Shown: piece by piece, positions 43,540-51,409 of the stretch | Layout of the letters: each line of letters starts with the position of its first letter | Numbering within the stretch: position 1 is the first letter of the stretch | Source: Pantoea piersonii | Lineage (GTDB): Bacteria > Pseudomonadota > Gammaproteobacteria > Enterobacterales > Enterobacteriaceae | Length of the DNA stretch: 64,000 bases | NCBI RefSeq assembly: GCF_003612015.1 | Contig: NZ_RARB01000003.1 | Location: 84,023-148,022, forward strand | Reading direction: 5' to 3' | Notes under the pieces: generated by a model | The model's database searches: none | The model's input: the letters and a program-made list of their open reading frames with translations, nothing else | What the model was told of the DNA's origin: nothing | Program-made: the position numbers and the translations under genes

Positions 43540-43728
43540 TTAACCTTGAGGTTCGATGCCGCGACGACGCAGCTCGCGGCGCGCCAGCTCTTTAAGCCAG
43601 CAGGCGAGCGTCACGTTTTCAGCATCCGTCAGTTCACGCAGCTGCTGATGCAGCTGGTAAGGGATACGTAGTTGAAACGCAGCGGATCTTCCTTCGCCGC
43701 GCGGCGTTCGATCTTTGGTTTTCGGCAT
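43540..43728 (-). CDS. small Arc/ribbon-helix-helix-like protein
   Basis: A 62-residue basic protein starting MPKTKDRTPRGEGRSAAFQL. After a polar tail, FQLRIPYQLHQQLRELTD and then NVTLACWLKELARRELRRRG fit a ribbon-helix-helix (strand, helix, helix) with an Arg/Lys-rich end. ATG 43728 has AGGGAA upstream; an earlier in-frame start has none. It is on the same strand as, and 173 bp upstream of, the AcrAB-like pump operon. A DNA-binding or antitoxin-like role is inferred from the fold only. No toxin gene is adjacent. It could be the pump's local regulator or unrelated. Confidence 0.6.
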   Translation of the reverse strand: MPKTKDRTPRGEGRSAAFQLRIPYQLHQQLRELTDAENVTLACWLKELARRELRRRGIEPQG

Positions 43729-43919
43729 AGATATTTCCCTGAGCGACAGAGCGCCTTTTACGGCGCTACCCACGCCGCAAAAGGCTAACGTCCCGTCATG
43801 GAATGCAGGATAACGGTTCGTTGCAGTTACCCTATCGCACCGGCTTTTTTTTTGTTCGCGTCAAAGCGTTAAGGGTGGGTTAAGAGATGTGAGCAGATTG
43901 CGGCGGGTTAACAAAAGAC

Positions 43920-44027
43920 AAAAAAAACCCACGCATCCGCGTGGGTTGGTGCAATAAACAGGGTGGATTATCCTTGCGGATATCGCTGCCTGAGCAGCGC
44001 GTCTTCGCACCTATCAATACCTCTGGG
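43920..44027 (-). ncRNA. omrA: OmrA small RNA
   Basis: About 108 nt. The 5' end reads CCCAGAGGTATTGATAGGTG, the invariant seed of the enterobacterial OmrA/OmrB RNAs. The 3' end TTGCACCAACC followed by hairpin ACCCACGC-ggat-GCGTGGGT and eight U (43920-43927) matches the OmrA tail as I recall it. A central hairpin CGCTGC-TCAG-GCAGCG is at 43984-43999. In E. coli OmrA/B lie between aas and galR on the aas strand, are switched on by OmpR and repress outer-membrane protein mRNAs (cirA, fepA, ompT), csgD and ompR with Hfq. Here an OmpR-type box lies at -42 to -72. Confidence 0.9.
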
Positions 44028-44068
44028 ACTGCTATCCTCGCACTCTGCAGCGGGACAAAACAGCGCGA

Positions 44069-44099
44069 AAACGCAACGGAATTCGGGGAAATGAAACCA
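44069..44099 (-). promoter_or_regulatory. OmpR-type box upstream of omrA
   Basis: The minus strand begins TGGTTTCATTTCCCCGAATT and ends CCGTTGCGTTT. It is identical at 24 of 31 positions to a box upstream of omrB and sits at the same distance from the RNA start (-42 to -72). E. coli OmrA/B have OmpR sites at about this position. OmpR identity is inferred from that and from the ACATTT-type core in the omrB copy. Confidence 0.65.
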
Positions 44100-44139
44100 G
44101 GTATGAATAAGCTCCACTCCCGTTTACATCCTGATTTTA

Positions 44140-45867
44140 CTAAGATTTATCTGAAGACTTACTGTAAATCGCATCCGGCGCGATATTCATATGCTTCAGC
44201 ACTGGCCCCATGATATTGCCGAAGATGGGCGCGGCGACCGAGCCGCCGAAGTGGTCCCCGGCGGTGGGATGGTTGATCATCACCACCAGCGCCACTTCCG
44301 GATGACTGGCGGGCGCAATGCCGGCGGTATAGTTGATATAGCCGCCATCATATTTGCCGCTGTCGCCCATCTTCTCCGCCGTACCGGTTTTCGTCGCCAG
44401 CCGGTAGCCAGGCACCGCCGCTTTGATACCCGTACCGCCTGGCAGCACGTCACTCTCCAGCATATGCACCACCTCTTTTACCGTTTCCGGATTCGCTACC
44501 TGCTTGCCGAGCACTGGCGGCGTCACGCGGGTAATCGACAGCGGACGATAAACGCCGAAAGCGCCCAGCGTGGCGTATTCACGCGCGATCTGCAGCGGCG
44601 TTACGCGCAGGCCATAGCCGAAGGAGAAGGTCGCGCGTTCGATATCCGCCCAGCGCTGACGGTGCGCCGGAAAGTAGCCGACGCTCTCGCCGGTCAGCCC
44701 CAGCCCGGTAGGTTTGCCCAGGCCAAACGCCTGATAGGTATTGACCAGCGCCTCGGCGGGCATCGCCAGCGCGATATGGGACACGCCGATATCGCTCGAT
44801 TTCTGCAAAATGCCGGTCATGGTCAGGCGCGGCCAGTGGCCGACGTCGCGGATCAGGTGGCCGTTTACCCGATACGGCGTGGTGTCAATCACCGAATCGG
44901 GGCGCACCAGATGACGCTCCAGCCCTTCCATCACGACCAGCGGCTTCACCGTTGAGCCGGGTTCATAGCTGTCGTTGATCGCCGCGTTGCGCATCTGCGC
45001 CGGGGTGGCGCCGTCGTAGTTGTTCGGGTTAAACGACGGATAAGAGGCCATGCCAAGGATTTCGCCGGTATCGATCTTTATCAGCACCGCCGCGCCGGAA
45101 TCCGCTTTATTCAGCAGCACCCCATCGCGCAGCTTGCTGTAGAGGGTGTATTGATCGAACTTATCGATGCTGAGCTGCACCGTCGGCGGCTGCGTCGGCG
45201 GCGTATAGCTCAGCATTGAGATAATGTTGCCCGCGGCGTCCTGACGGTACACCTCTTTGCCCGGCACGCCCTGCAGCAATTTGTCATAGCCTTTTTCCAG
45301 CCCGTTCAGGCCGGAGTTGTCTGCGCCGACGATGCCGATAAGCGGCGCGGCCGCCTCGCTCATCGGGTAGAAGCGGCTGTCGTCATAGACTTCGCTGATG
45401 CCCTTCAGGTGCAGCTCGGCGATATCTTTGGCGATGCCAAGCTCGATTTTACGGCCCAGATAGAGAAAGCGGCGTTTCGGGTTGGCGGTGATCTGCGCGG
45501 CGATCTGCTCTGGCCGCATATTCAGCGCCGAGGCCAGGTAGGCCCACTTGGCGCTAAGAAAGTCGGGGTTCGCCTCCAGCACGCGCATTGGATCGGCGAT
45601 AACGTCACGCGAGGGCACCGAGAGCGCCAGCGCTTCGCCGTTGCGATCCAGCAGGGTGCCGCGGTTGGTCGGCAGCGTGACGGTGCGCAACGAGCGCTGG
45701 TCCGCTTCGTGCTCCAGCATCGGCTGGTTAAGAAACTGCAGATCGGCGATGCGCGCCAGCAGCACCACCATGCAGGTCAGCACGCCAAGGCAGATCAGGC
45801 GAAAGCGAAACGGGTTAAAAGGGGCTTTGATCTGGTCTTTTCCCAGTAGTTTTTTTATCCGGGGCAT
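44140..45867 (-). CDS. second FtsI/PBP3-type peptidoglycan DD-transpeptidase
   Basis: Class B penicillin-binding protein, FtsI-like, 575 aa from ATG 45867 (AGCGGA upstream; TTG at 45882 is the alternative). An N-terminal membrane anchor (RLICLGVLTCMVVLLARIA) precedes the PBP dimerisation domain (TNRGTLLDRNGEALALSVPS) and the transpeptidase. Active-site motifs: EPGSTVKP (Ser305), the second motif SSD at 357-359 where E. coli FtsI has SSN, and ATKTGTAEK. FtsI itself belongs in the dcw cluster, so this is a paralogue, comparable to Salmonella PBP3(SAL), the acid-specific division enzyme. It lies between omrA and omrB on their strand, about 110 nt beyond the omrB terminator. Which condition uses it is unknown. 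Confidence 0.92.
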   Translation of the reverse strand: MPRIKKLLGKDQIKAPFNPFRFRLICLGVLTCMVVLLARIADLQFLNQPMLEHEADQRSLRTVTLPTNRGTLLDRNGEALALSVPSRDVIADPMRVLEANPDFLSAKWAYLASALNMRPEQIAAQITANPKRRFLYLGRKIELGIAKDIAELHLKGISEVYDDSRFYPMSEAAAPLIGIVGADNSGLNGLEKGYDKLLQGVPGKEVYRQDAAGNIISMLSYTPPTQPPTVQLSIDKFDQYTLYSKLRDGVLLNKADSGAAVLIKIDTGEILGMASYPSFNPNNYDGATPAQMRNAAINDSYEPGSTVKPLVVMEGLERHLVRPDSVIDTTPYRVNGHLIRDVGHWPRLTMTGILQKSSDIGVSHIALAMPAEALVNTYQAFGLGKPTGLGLTGESVGYFPAHRQRWADIERATFSFGYGLRVTPLQIAREYATLGAFGVYRPLSITRVTPPVLGKQVANPETVKEVVHMLESDVLPGGTGIKAAVPGYRLATKTGTAEKMGDSGKYDGGYINYTAGIAPASHPEVALVVMINHPTAGDHFGGSVAAPIFGNIMGPVLKHMNIAPDAIYSKSSDKS

Positions 45868-45978
45868 GGCAATCCGCTGCAAAGAAAAAGTAAAAAATAT
45901 CTCCGCGAGCAGTTATAAAGAAAGCGTTACGTTGTTAACAGGAAAACTGTGTATCAGTTCGTAATCGGCGCGCCAGGC

Positions 45979-46055
45979 AAAAAAAAACCTGCGCATCTGC
46001 GCAGGTCGGTGTAATCAAGAAAATCTATTGATGTTCACCCATCAATACCTCTGGG
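45979..46055 (-). ncRNA. omrB: OmrB small RNA
   Basis: About 77 nt. The 5' end CCCAGAGGTATTGATGGGTG shares its first 15 nt with omrA. The 3' end ATTACACCGACCTGCGCAGA and hairpin ACCTGCGC-agat-GCGCAGGT with nine U (45979-45987) match OmrB almost exactly. A -10 TACAGT lies at 46062-46067, and an OmpR-type box at -43 to -73. In E. coli it is directly next to omrA; here a 1.7-kb PBP gene separates them. The PBP gene lies downstream on the same strand, so read-through past the omrB terminator could reach it. Confidence 0.92.
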
Positions 46056-46097
46056 ACCCTGACTGTAGCAAGGCCGCGAGACGGGCTGCCATCACTC

Positions 46098-46128
46098 AAA
46101 CGCAACAGTGTCCGGCAAAATGTAACCA
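46098..46128 (-). promoter_or_regulatory. OmpR-type box upstream of omrB
   Basis: The minus strand begins TGGTTACATTTTGCCGGACA and ends CTGTTGCGTTT. It is matched at 24 of 31 positions by the omrA box at the same spacing. The ACATTTTG core fits OmpR sites. It starts 30 bp upstream (in omr direction) of a -10 TACAGT. Confidence 0.68.
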
Positions 46129-46140
46129 GCCATGTGTTTG

Positions 46141-48414
46141 TTAAGCAATTTTGCAAACCGCATGTTTTTTGATGTCTACCAGGCAACTCATGGCGTTCGG
46201 CCCCTGCGTCAGCGACGAGGTGCCGATATCCAGCGTCAGCACATTAGGGTTGCCCGCGCGGTCGAACGGCTGCCACTCTGCGCCGAAACCGGGATCGAAC
46301 CAGGCGCCGGTGGCGACGATGACCACGCCTATCGTCAGACCGTCGGTCAGGCGCACGCCCGCCAGCATCGCGCCGCGTGCGTTGCGCACTTCAATCACGT
46401 CGCCGTCCGCAATGTCGCGCGCCGCCGCGTCCTGAGGATGCATATAAAGCGTTTCATGTCCGGCGGTTTTGTTGCCCTGCACCGTCGGCGTGGCGTCAAG
46501 CTGGCTGTGCAGCCGATCCGACGGCTGGATGGAGATCATATGCAGCGGGAACTGTTCGCTCAGCGCCGCGCCCAGCCACTCCTGCGGCTCGCGCCATTCA
46601 GGGTGACCGGCGAAATCCGCCAGCTGATAGTCGGCGATGGTCTGGCTGAACAGCTCGATCTTGCCGCTGGCGGTCTTGATCGGATGACGCTCAGGATCGG
46701 CGCGGAAATCCTCCATAAAGAGATAGGGCTTGCCCCCTTCCGGGATCTCGACGAAGCCGCGCGACCAGAAATCTGCGAACTCCGGGAAATCGATCCCTTT
46801 GCGCGCATGCGCCACCGCGCACTGCTGGTAGAGATACTCAATCCACTGGCGTTCGTTGCGTCCCTCGGTAAACGCCTCGCGATAGCCGAGACGTTCGGCC
46901 AGATCGGCGAAAATATCAAAATCGTTGCGCGCCTGATGCTGCGGCCTGATCGCCTGGTGCATCGCCAGCACAAAGCGGTCGCGCGACGAGCCGCCGATAT
47001 CGTTGCGCTCCAGCGTGGTAGTCGCGGGCAGCACGATATCCGCCATCTGCGCCGCTGGCGTCCAGACGATATCCTGCACCACCACGGTATCGGGCTTCTG
47101 CCAGCCCTCAACCAGTCGGTTAAGCTGCTGATGATGATGGAAAGGATTGCCGCCCGCCCAGTGCACCAGATGAATGTCGGGATAGGTCAGCGTTTCCCCC
47201 TGAAAGGTATAGGGCTGGCCCGGATTGAGCAGCATATCGCTGATGCGCGCCACGGGAATCGACAGGCCCGAAGGATTGGGCCCGGTGGCCATCAGCGGCG
47301 CGGGGCCGTCCTGACGCGGGTTGCCGACGCTGTTCATCGAACCGTGGCCAAAGGAGAAACCGGCCCCCGGCAGGCCAGGCTGGCCGAGCATGGACGACAG
47401 CGCAATCATCATCCAGTAAGGCTGCTCGCCGCGATGGGCGCGCTGAACCGAGTAAGAGCAGGTAATAAAGCTGCGCTTGCCGATCAGCTGTTCAGCCAGT
47501 CGGACAATGCGCTCCGGCGGGATGCCGGTGATGCGGCTCGCCCAGCCGGCGGTTTTGGCGACGCCGTCGCTTTCGCCCAGCAGATAGGCGCGCAGCTGCG
47601 GCCAGCCGGTGCAGTGGCTGGCGAGAAACGCCTCGTCCACCGCGTTGCGCTGGGCGATCTCATAGCCCAGCGCCAGCATCAGCGCCACGTCGGTATTGGG
47701 GCGAATCGGGATCCAGTCGGCGTTGACGAACGCCGGGCAGTCATCGCGCATCGGGCTGATATTAATAACCGGCGTGCCTTTGGCCGCCAGCTGCTCCAGC
47801 GCCGGTTTCAGGCTGTGCTGGCCTGCGCCGCCCGACGCCACCTGGGCATTTTTCAGCGCCAGCCCGCCGAAGGCAACGAAGATTTCCGCGTGCTCCACCA
47901 CCTGCGGCCAGTCAGTCACGCGCCCGGTCAGCGGCATATAGGTGCCGATCACATAAGGCAGAAAAAACTGCGCCGCTCCCCAGCTGTAATTGCCCTGCTG
48001 ATCGACGCCGCCGCCGCCCTGAAAATAGAAGCGACGGATCAGGGTGCGCGCGTGGTTGACGCGGCCCGCCGACGACCAGCCGTAAGAGCCGTTGAAAATG
48101 CCTGAGGCGCCGTAGCGTTCGCGGATGCGGCGATTTTCGTCCGCCACCAGATCCAGCGCGGTCTCCCAGTCAACGGCGACGAAATCTTCCCGTCCGCGCA
48201 GCGTGCGGTCGCTTTTTTCGCGCGCTTTCAGCCAGGAGCGGCGCACCATCGGCTGGCGAATACGTTTGTCGGAGTAGACCAGCTCGGGAATGGTGTTCAG
48301 CATCGGCGACGGATCGGCGTCGGCGAAGAACGGCTCGCAGCCGATCAGGCGATCGTTTTCAGTTACGGCGGAGAATGCGCCCCAGTGCGCCAGATGCGGC
48401 ACTCGCTTTTTCAT
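46141..48414 (-). CDS. BisC/TorZ-type molybdopterin S- or N-oxide reductase
   Basis: Molybdopterin-guanine-dinucleotide enzyme of the DMSO reductase family, nearest to BisC/TorZ. Seen: HLAHWGAFSAVTENDRL, SYGWSSAGRVNHARTLIRRF, NYSWGAAQFFLPYVIG with the expected serine Mo ligand, GESDGVAKTAGWASRITGIP, VVQDIVWTPAAQMADIVLPA and the C-terminal cofactor domain with VEVRNARGAMLAGV-like residues. No N-terminal Cys motif for an Fe-S cluster and no twin-arginine signal, so a cytoplasmic BisC-like enzyme reducing small oxides (biotin or methionine sulfoxide) is most likely. Start ATG 48414 gives 757 aa; the open frame extends 14 codons further. It has no electron-transfer partner gene nearby. Exact substrate unknown. 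Confidence 0.85.
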   Translation of the reverse strand: MKKRVPHLAHWGAFSAVTENDRLIGCEPFFADADPSPMLNTIPELVYSDKRIRQPMVRRSWLKAREKSDRTLRGREDFVAVDWETALDLVADENRRIRERYGASGIFNGSYGWSSAGRVNHARTLIRRFYFQGGGGVDQQGNYSWGAAQFFLPYVIGTYMPLTGRVTDWPQVVEHAEIFVAFGGLALKNAQVASGGAGQHSLKPALEQLAAKGTPVINISPMRDDCPAFVNADWIPIRPNTDVALMLALGYEIAQRNAVDEAFLASHCTGWPQLRAYLLGESDGVAKTAGWASRITGIPPERIVRLAEQLIGKRSFITCSYSVQRAHRGEQPYWMMIALSSMLGQPGLPGAGFSFGHGSMNSVGNPRQDGPAPLMATGPNPSGLSIPVARISDMLLNPGQPYTFQGETLTYPDIHLVHWAGGNPFHHHQQLNRLVEGWQKPDTVVVQDIVWTPAAQMADIVLPATTTLERNDIGGSSRDRFVLAMHQAIRPQHQARNDFDIFADLAERLGYREAFTEGRNERQWIEYLYQQCAVAHARKGIDFPEFADFWSRGFVEIPEGGKPYLFMEDFRADPERHPIKTASGKIELFSQTIADYQLADFAGHPEWREPQEWLGAALSEQFPLHMISIQPSDRLHSQLDATPTVQGNKTAGHETLYMHPQDAAARDIADGDVIEVRNARGAMLAGVRLTDGLTIGVVIVATGAWFDPGFGAEWQPFDRAGNPNVLTLDIGTSSLTQGPNAMSCLVDIKKHAVCKIA

Positions 48415-48560
48415 GGTTTCTTTTACGGCAGGTAAGGGAAAAACGCAGGATACCACGCGACCCTGCGCCGGGTTAAGCCTGGAATTTTGCCCCTTTTTGC
48501 GACGGCGCAGACATTCTACCGGCTTGATGTAGGCCGCCTTTTCCGTAACACTGCTGCCAT

Positions 48561-48576
48561 GTGTAAACGTTTTCCC
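48561..48576 (+). promoter_or_regulatory. GalR-type operator upstream of galR
   Basis: GTGTAAACGTTTTCCC fits the GalR/GalS operator consensus (GTGKAANCGNTTNCAC) at every defined position except one in the last triplet. It lies 17 bp upstream of the galR ATG. Autorepression of galR is the expected result. Confidence 0.8.
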
Positions 48577-48592
48577 TAAAGCAGGTCAAGGC

Positions 48593-49594
48593 ATGGCTAC
48601 GATTAAGGATGTTGCCAGACTGGCGGGAGTTTCCGTCGCGACGGTTTCCCGTGTGATTAATAATTCGCCTAAAGCCAGCGAGAGTTCGCGTCAGGCCGTC
48701 AGCCAGGCGATGGAGGAGCTGCAGTACCATCCTAACGCCAACGCGCGCGCGCTGGCGCAGCAGTCAACAGAGACCTTAGGACTGGTGGTCGGCGATGTGT
48801 CCGACCCTTTTTTCGGCGCAATGGTTAAGGCAGTTGATGAAATAGCCGGACAGACCGGTAACTTTTTGCTGATTGGTAACGGTTACCACAATGAGGAAAA
48901 AGAGCGTCAGGCGATTGAGCAGCTGATGCGCCATCGCTGCGCCGCGCTGGTGGTGCATGCCAAGAAAATCCCTGACGCCGAGCTGGAGCTGCTGATGAAG
49001 CAGGTGCCGGGCATGGTGTTGTTAAACCGGCTGCTGAAAGGGTTTGAACAGCGCTGTATCGCGCTCGACGACCGCTACGGTGCCTGGCTGGCGACGCGCC
49101 ATCTGATCCAGCAGGGGCATCAGAACATCGCCTTTATCTGCTCCACCCATCCGATTTCCGACTCCGAAGATCGCCTGCAGGGCTATTACGACGCGCTGAA
49201 AGAGCACGGCCTGCCCTGCAACGATCGGCTGGTTACGCTCGGCGAACCGGATGAAGTCGGCGGCGAACAGGCGATGACCGAGCTGCTGGGGCGGGGCCGC
49301 AGTTTTTCCGCCGTGGCCTGCTATAACGACTCGATGGCCGCCGGGGCGCTGGCGGTGCTGAGCGATAACGGCGTTCGCGTGCCGGAGGAGATGTCGCTGA
49401 TCGGCTTTGATGACGTGCTGGTGTCGCGCTACGTGCGCCCACGCCTGACGACGGTGCGCTATCCCATTGTCACCATGGCGCAGCAGGCGGCGGAGCTGGC
49501 GCTGGCGCTGGCCCACGGGCAGCCGCTGCCGGAGGTGACCAATATGTTCAGCCCGACGCTGGTGCGACGGCATTCAGTGAGCGGGCCGGGTTAA
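48593..49594 (+). CDS. galR: galactose operon repressor GalR
   Basis: LacI-family repressor of galactose uptake and metabolism genes, released by D-galactose. The N-terminal helix-turn-helix is MATIKDVARLAGVSVATVSR with the hinge YHPNANARALAQQSTE. The sugar-binding core reads GLVVGDVSDPFFGAMVKAVD and GFDDVLVSRYVRPRLTTVRY, nearly as in E. coli GalR. Length 333 aa (E. coli 343, with a longer tail). An operator-like site precedes it. The stop overlaps the stop of the convergent GNAT gene by 3-4 bp. Confidence 0.96.
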   Translation: MATIKDVARLAGVSVATVSRVINNSPKASESSRQAVSQAMEELQYHPNANARALAQQSTETLGLVVGDVSDPFFGAMVKAVDEIAGQTGNFLLIGNGYHNEEKERQAIEQLMRHRCAALVVHAKKIPDAELELLMKQVPGMVLLNRLLKGFEQRCIALDDRYGAWLATRHLIQQGHQNIAFICSTHPISDSEDRLQGYYDALKEHGLPCNDRLVTLGEPDEVGGEQAMTELLGRGRSFSAVACYNDSMAAGALAVLSDNGVRVPEEMSLIGFDDVLVSRYVRPRLTTVRYPIVTMAQQAAELALALAHGQPLPEVTNMFSPTLVRRHSVSGPG

Positions 49595-50043
49595 ATCTCG
49601 CGCCGGTAAAGCCTGACCCTTTTATGCGGGTAGTCCAGCGCCTCGCCCGCTGGCGTCCAGCCGTGGCGTTCGTAGTAGTCGCCAAAGGTGGACCAGAGCC
49701 ACAGGCGGCCATAGCCGCGCTGTCGCGCGTAGTCGATCACATGCTGCTGTAGCGCCGCGCTCAGGCCGCCACCGCGCGCGCTTTCCTCGACGTAGAGCGC
49801 AGCGAGCCAGGGGAAGAGATCCTGACGGCTAATCAGGTCGCAGCGCCAGAAGCCCACCGTACCCACCGCCCTGCCCGCGTCGTCAACGGCGACGAAGGTG
49901 ACGGGAAACTCCGTCTCCTGCAGCGAACTCTCCACCACGCTGGCCATAAAGTCGCGACTGTTGTCCGCGTCAAAGGCGCGCCACAGCCAGTCGGAGACCT
50001 GTCCGGCGAACTGTGGCGCGTCGCGCAAAGAGAGGATCTTCAC
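49591..50043 (-). CDS. GNAT family N-acetyltransferase
   Basis: A 150-aa GCN5-related acetyltransferase of unknown substrate. The fold markers are VTFVAVDDAGRAVGTVGFWR (beta strands), PWLAALYVEESARGGGLSAAL (acetyl-CoA loop, R-x-G-G-G-L in place of the usual R/Q-x-x-G-x-G/A) and WLWSTFGDYYERHGWTPAGE (the C-terminal YE-x-x-GW block). It lies between galR (convergent) and lysA, 12 bp downstream of lysA on the same strand. It is not present between these genes in E. coli. Confidence 0.85.
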   Translation of the reverse strand: MKILSLRDAPQFAGQVSDWLWRAFDADNSRDFMASVVESSLQETEFPVTFVAVDDAGRAVGTVGFWRCDLISRQDLFPWLAALYVEESARGGGLSAALQQHVIDYARQRGYGRLWLWSTFGDYYERHGWTPAGEALDYPHKRVRLYRREI

Positions 50044-50055
50044 CTGACGCGCGCC

Positions 50056-51312
50056 TTAGCTCAGCTCAAGCGCCAGCAGTTCCTGGATGGTCTGCGCACG
50101 GCGGATTTCGCGCGCCCTGCCCTGTTCGAACAGCACTTCCGGGATCAGCGGGCGGCTGTTGTAGTTAGAGGACATCGACGCGCCGTAGGCGCCGGTATCG
50201 TGAAACACCAGATAGTCACCCACCCGTGCCGCAGGCAGCGCGCGCGTTTCGACCTTGCCGCCTTCCAGCTGGGTAAAGACGTCGCCTGATTCGCACAGCG
50301 GCCCGGCGACCACGCTATCGACCCGCGTCTGCTCATCCACAGCGCGTCCGTCGCCCGCCAGCAGCGAAATATGGTGATAGCTGCCGTACATTGAGGGGCG
50401 CATCAGATCGCTGAAGCCCGCATCCACCAGCACGAAGTGGCGGCTGCCCATCGCTTTCACCGCGCGCACCTGCGACACCAGCACGCCTGATTCAGCAACC
50501 AGAAAACGGCCCGGCTCGATCTCCAGCTTGACCGGATGGCCGAGATGGGCGGCGATACGCTGGCGCGCCGCATCCCACAGCCCGAAATAGTGCGCGGTGT
50601 CGATCGCCTCTTCGCCGAAGCGGTAAGGAATGGAGAGACCGCCGCCCGCCGAAATCGCCTCAAGGTCGTGGCCGAGCGCGATCACCTGCTCCACCATCGC
50701 ATCGCATACCTGCTGGAGATGACCGTAATCGACGCCGGAGCCGATATGCATATGCAAGCCGACCAGCCGCAGGCCATGCTGCTCAATCGCCTTCAGCGCC
50801 TGCGGCAGCTCGCTGTGCCAGATGCCGTGTTTGCTGTTCTCGCCGCCGGTATTGGTTTTCTGGCTGTGGCCATGGCCGAAGCCAGGATTAATGCGCAGCC
50901 ACACCGCGTGGCCAGGGGAAACGTCGCCCAGCTGATGCAGCATATCCACCGAACCGGCGTTAACCGGCACCTTCAGCTCCGCGATGCGCGCCAGCGTCGG
51001 CCGATCGAAAACGTCGGCGGTAAATACGATCTCTTCGCCGCCAGGCTGAAAACCCGCCGCCAGCGCGCGTTCGATTTCGCCGAGCGATACCGAGTCGACC
51101 TTAACGCCCGCCGCGCGCATCAGGCGCAGGATATGAATGTTGGAGCAGGCTTTCTGCGCGAAGCGCACTACGTCGAAGGCGCGCAGCTGTTCGATACGCT
51201 GCTGAATAATCTGTGCGTCATAGGCCCAGAACGGGCCGTTGTACTGCTGCGCCAGCGGCAGCAGCTGTTCGGCGTTGAGCGCGGTGGTGTGGTCGGTTAA
51301 GGCGCGTGGCAT
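50056..51312 (-). CDS. lysA: diaminopimelate decarboxylase
   Basis: LysA decarboxylates meso-diaminopimelate to L-lysine, the last lysine step, using PLP. Fold III alanine-racemase type: the PLP lysine is in VRFAQKACSNIHILRLM, the glycine loop is ISAGGGLSIPY, EIEPGRFLVAESGVLV binds phosphate, and the dimer-site Cys is in VVAGPLCESGDVF. Start ATG 51312 gives 418 aa (E. coli 420) with AGGAT-type site; a longer open frame adds 15 unrelated residues. Divergent from its activator lysR. Confidence 0.97.
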   Translation of the reverse strand: MPRALTDHTTALNAEQLLPLAQQYNGPFWAYDAQIIQQRIEQLRAFDVVRFAQKACSNIHILRLMRAAGVKVDSVSLGEIERALAAGFQPGGEEIVFTADVFDRPTLARIAELKVPVNAGSVDMLHQLGDVSPGHAVWLRINPGFGHGHSQKTNTGGENSKHGIWHSELPQALKAIEQHGLRLVGLHMHIGSGVDYGHLQQVCDAMVEQVIALGHDLEAISAGGGLSIPYRFGEEAIDTAHYFGLWDAARQRIAAHLGHPVKLEIEPGRFLVAESGVLVSQVRAVKAMGSRHFVLVDAGFSDLMRPSMYGSYHHISLLAGDGRAVDEQTRVDSVVAGPLCESGDVFTQLEGGKVETRALPAARVGDYLVFHDTGAYGASMSSNYNSRPLIPEVLFEQGRAREIRRAQTIQELLALELS

Positions 51313-51409
51313 AAGGATTCTCCTGTGGTTACGGCTATTAAGCCAGAACCGTGCCATGCTGAAAAATATCTGTTTTAATAGCTTCTATGCAAAATGGATA
51401 TGGTAGCCC

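Noticed and set aside
43941..44213. A 90-codon plus-strand frame
   Set aside because: It runs antisense through omrA and its OmpR box into the end of the PBP gene; no ribosome site and no family.
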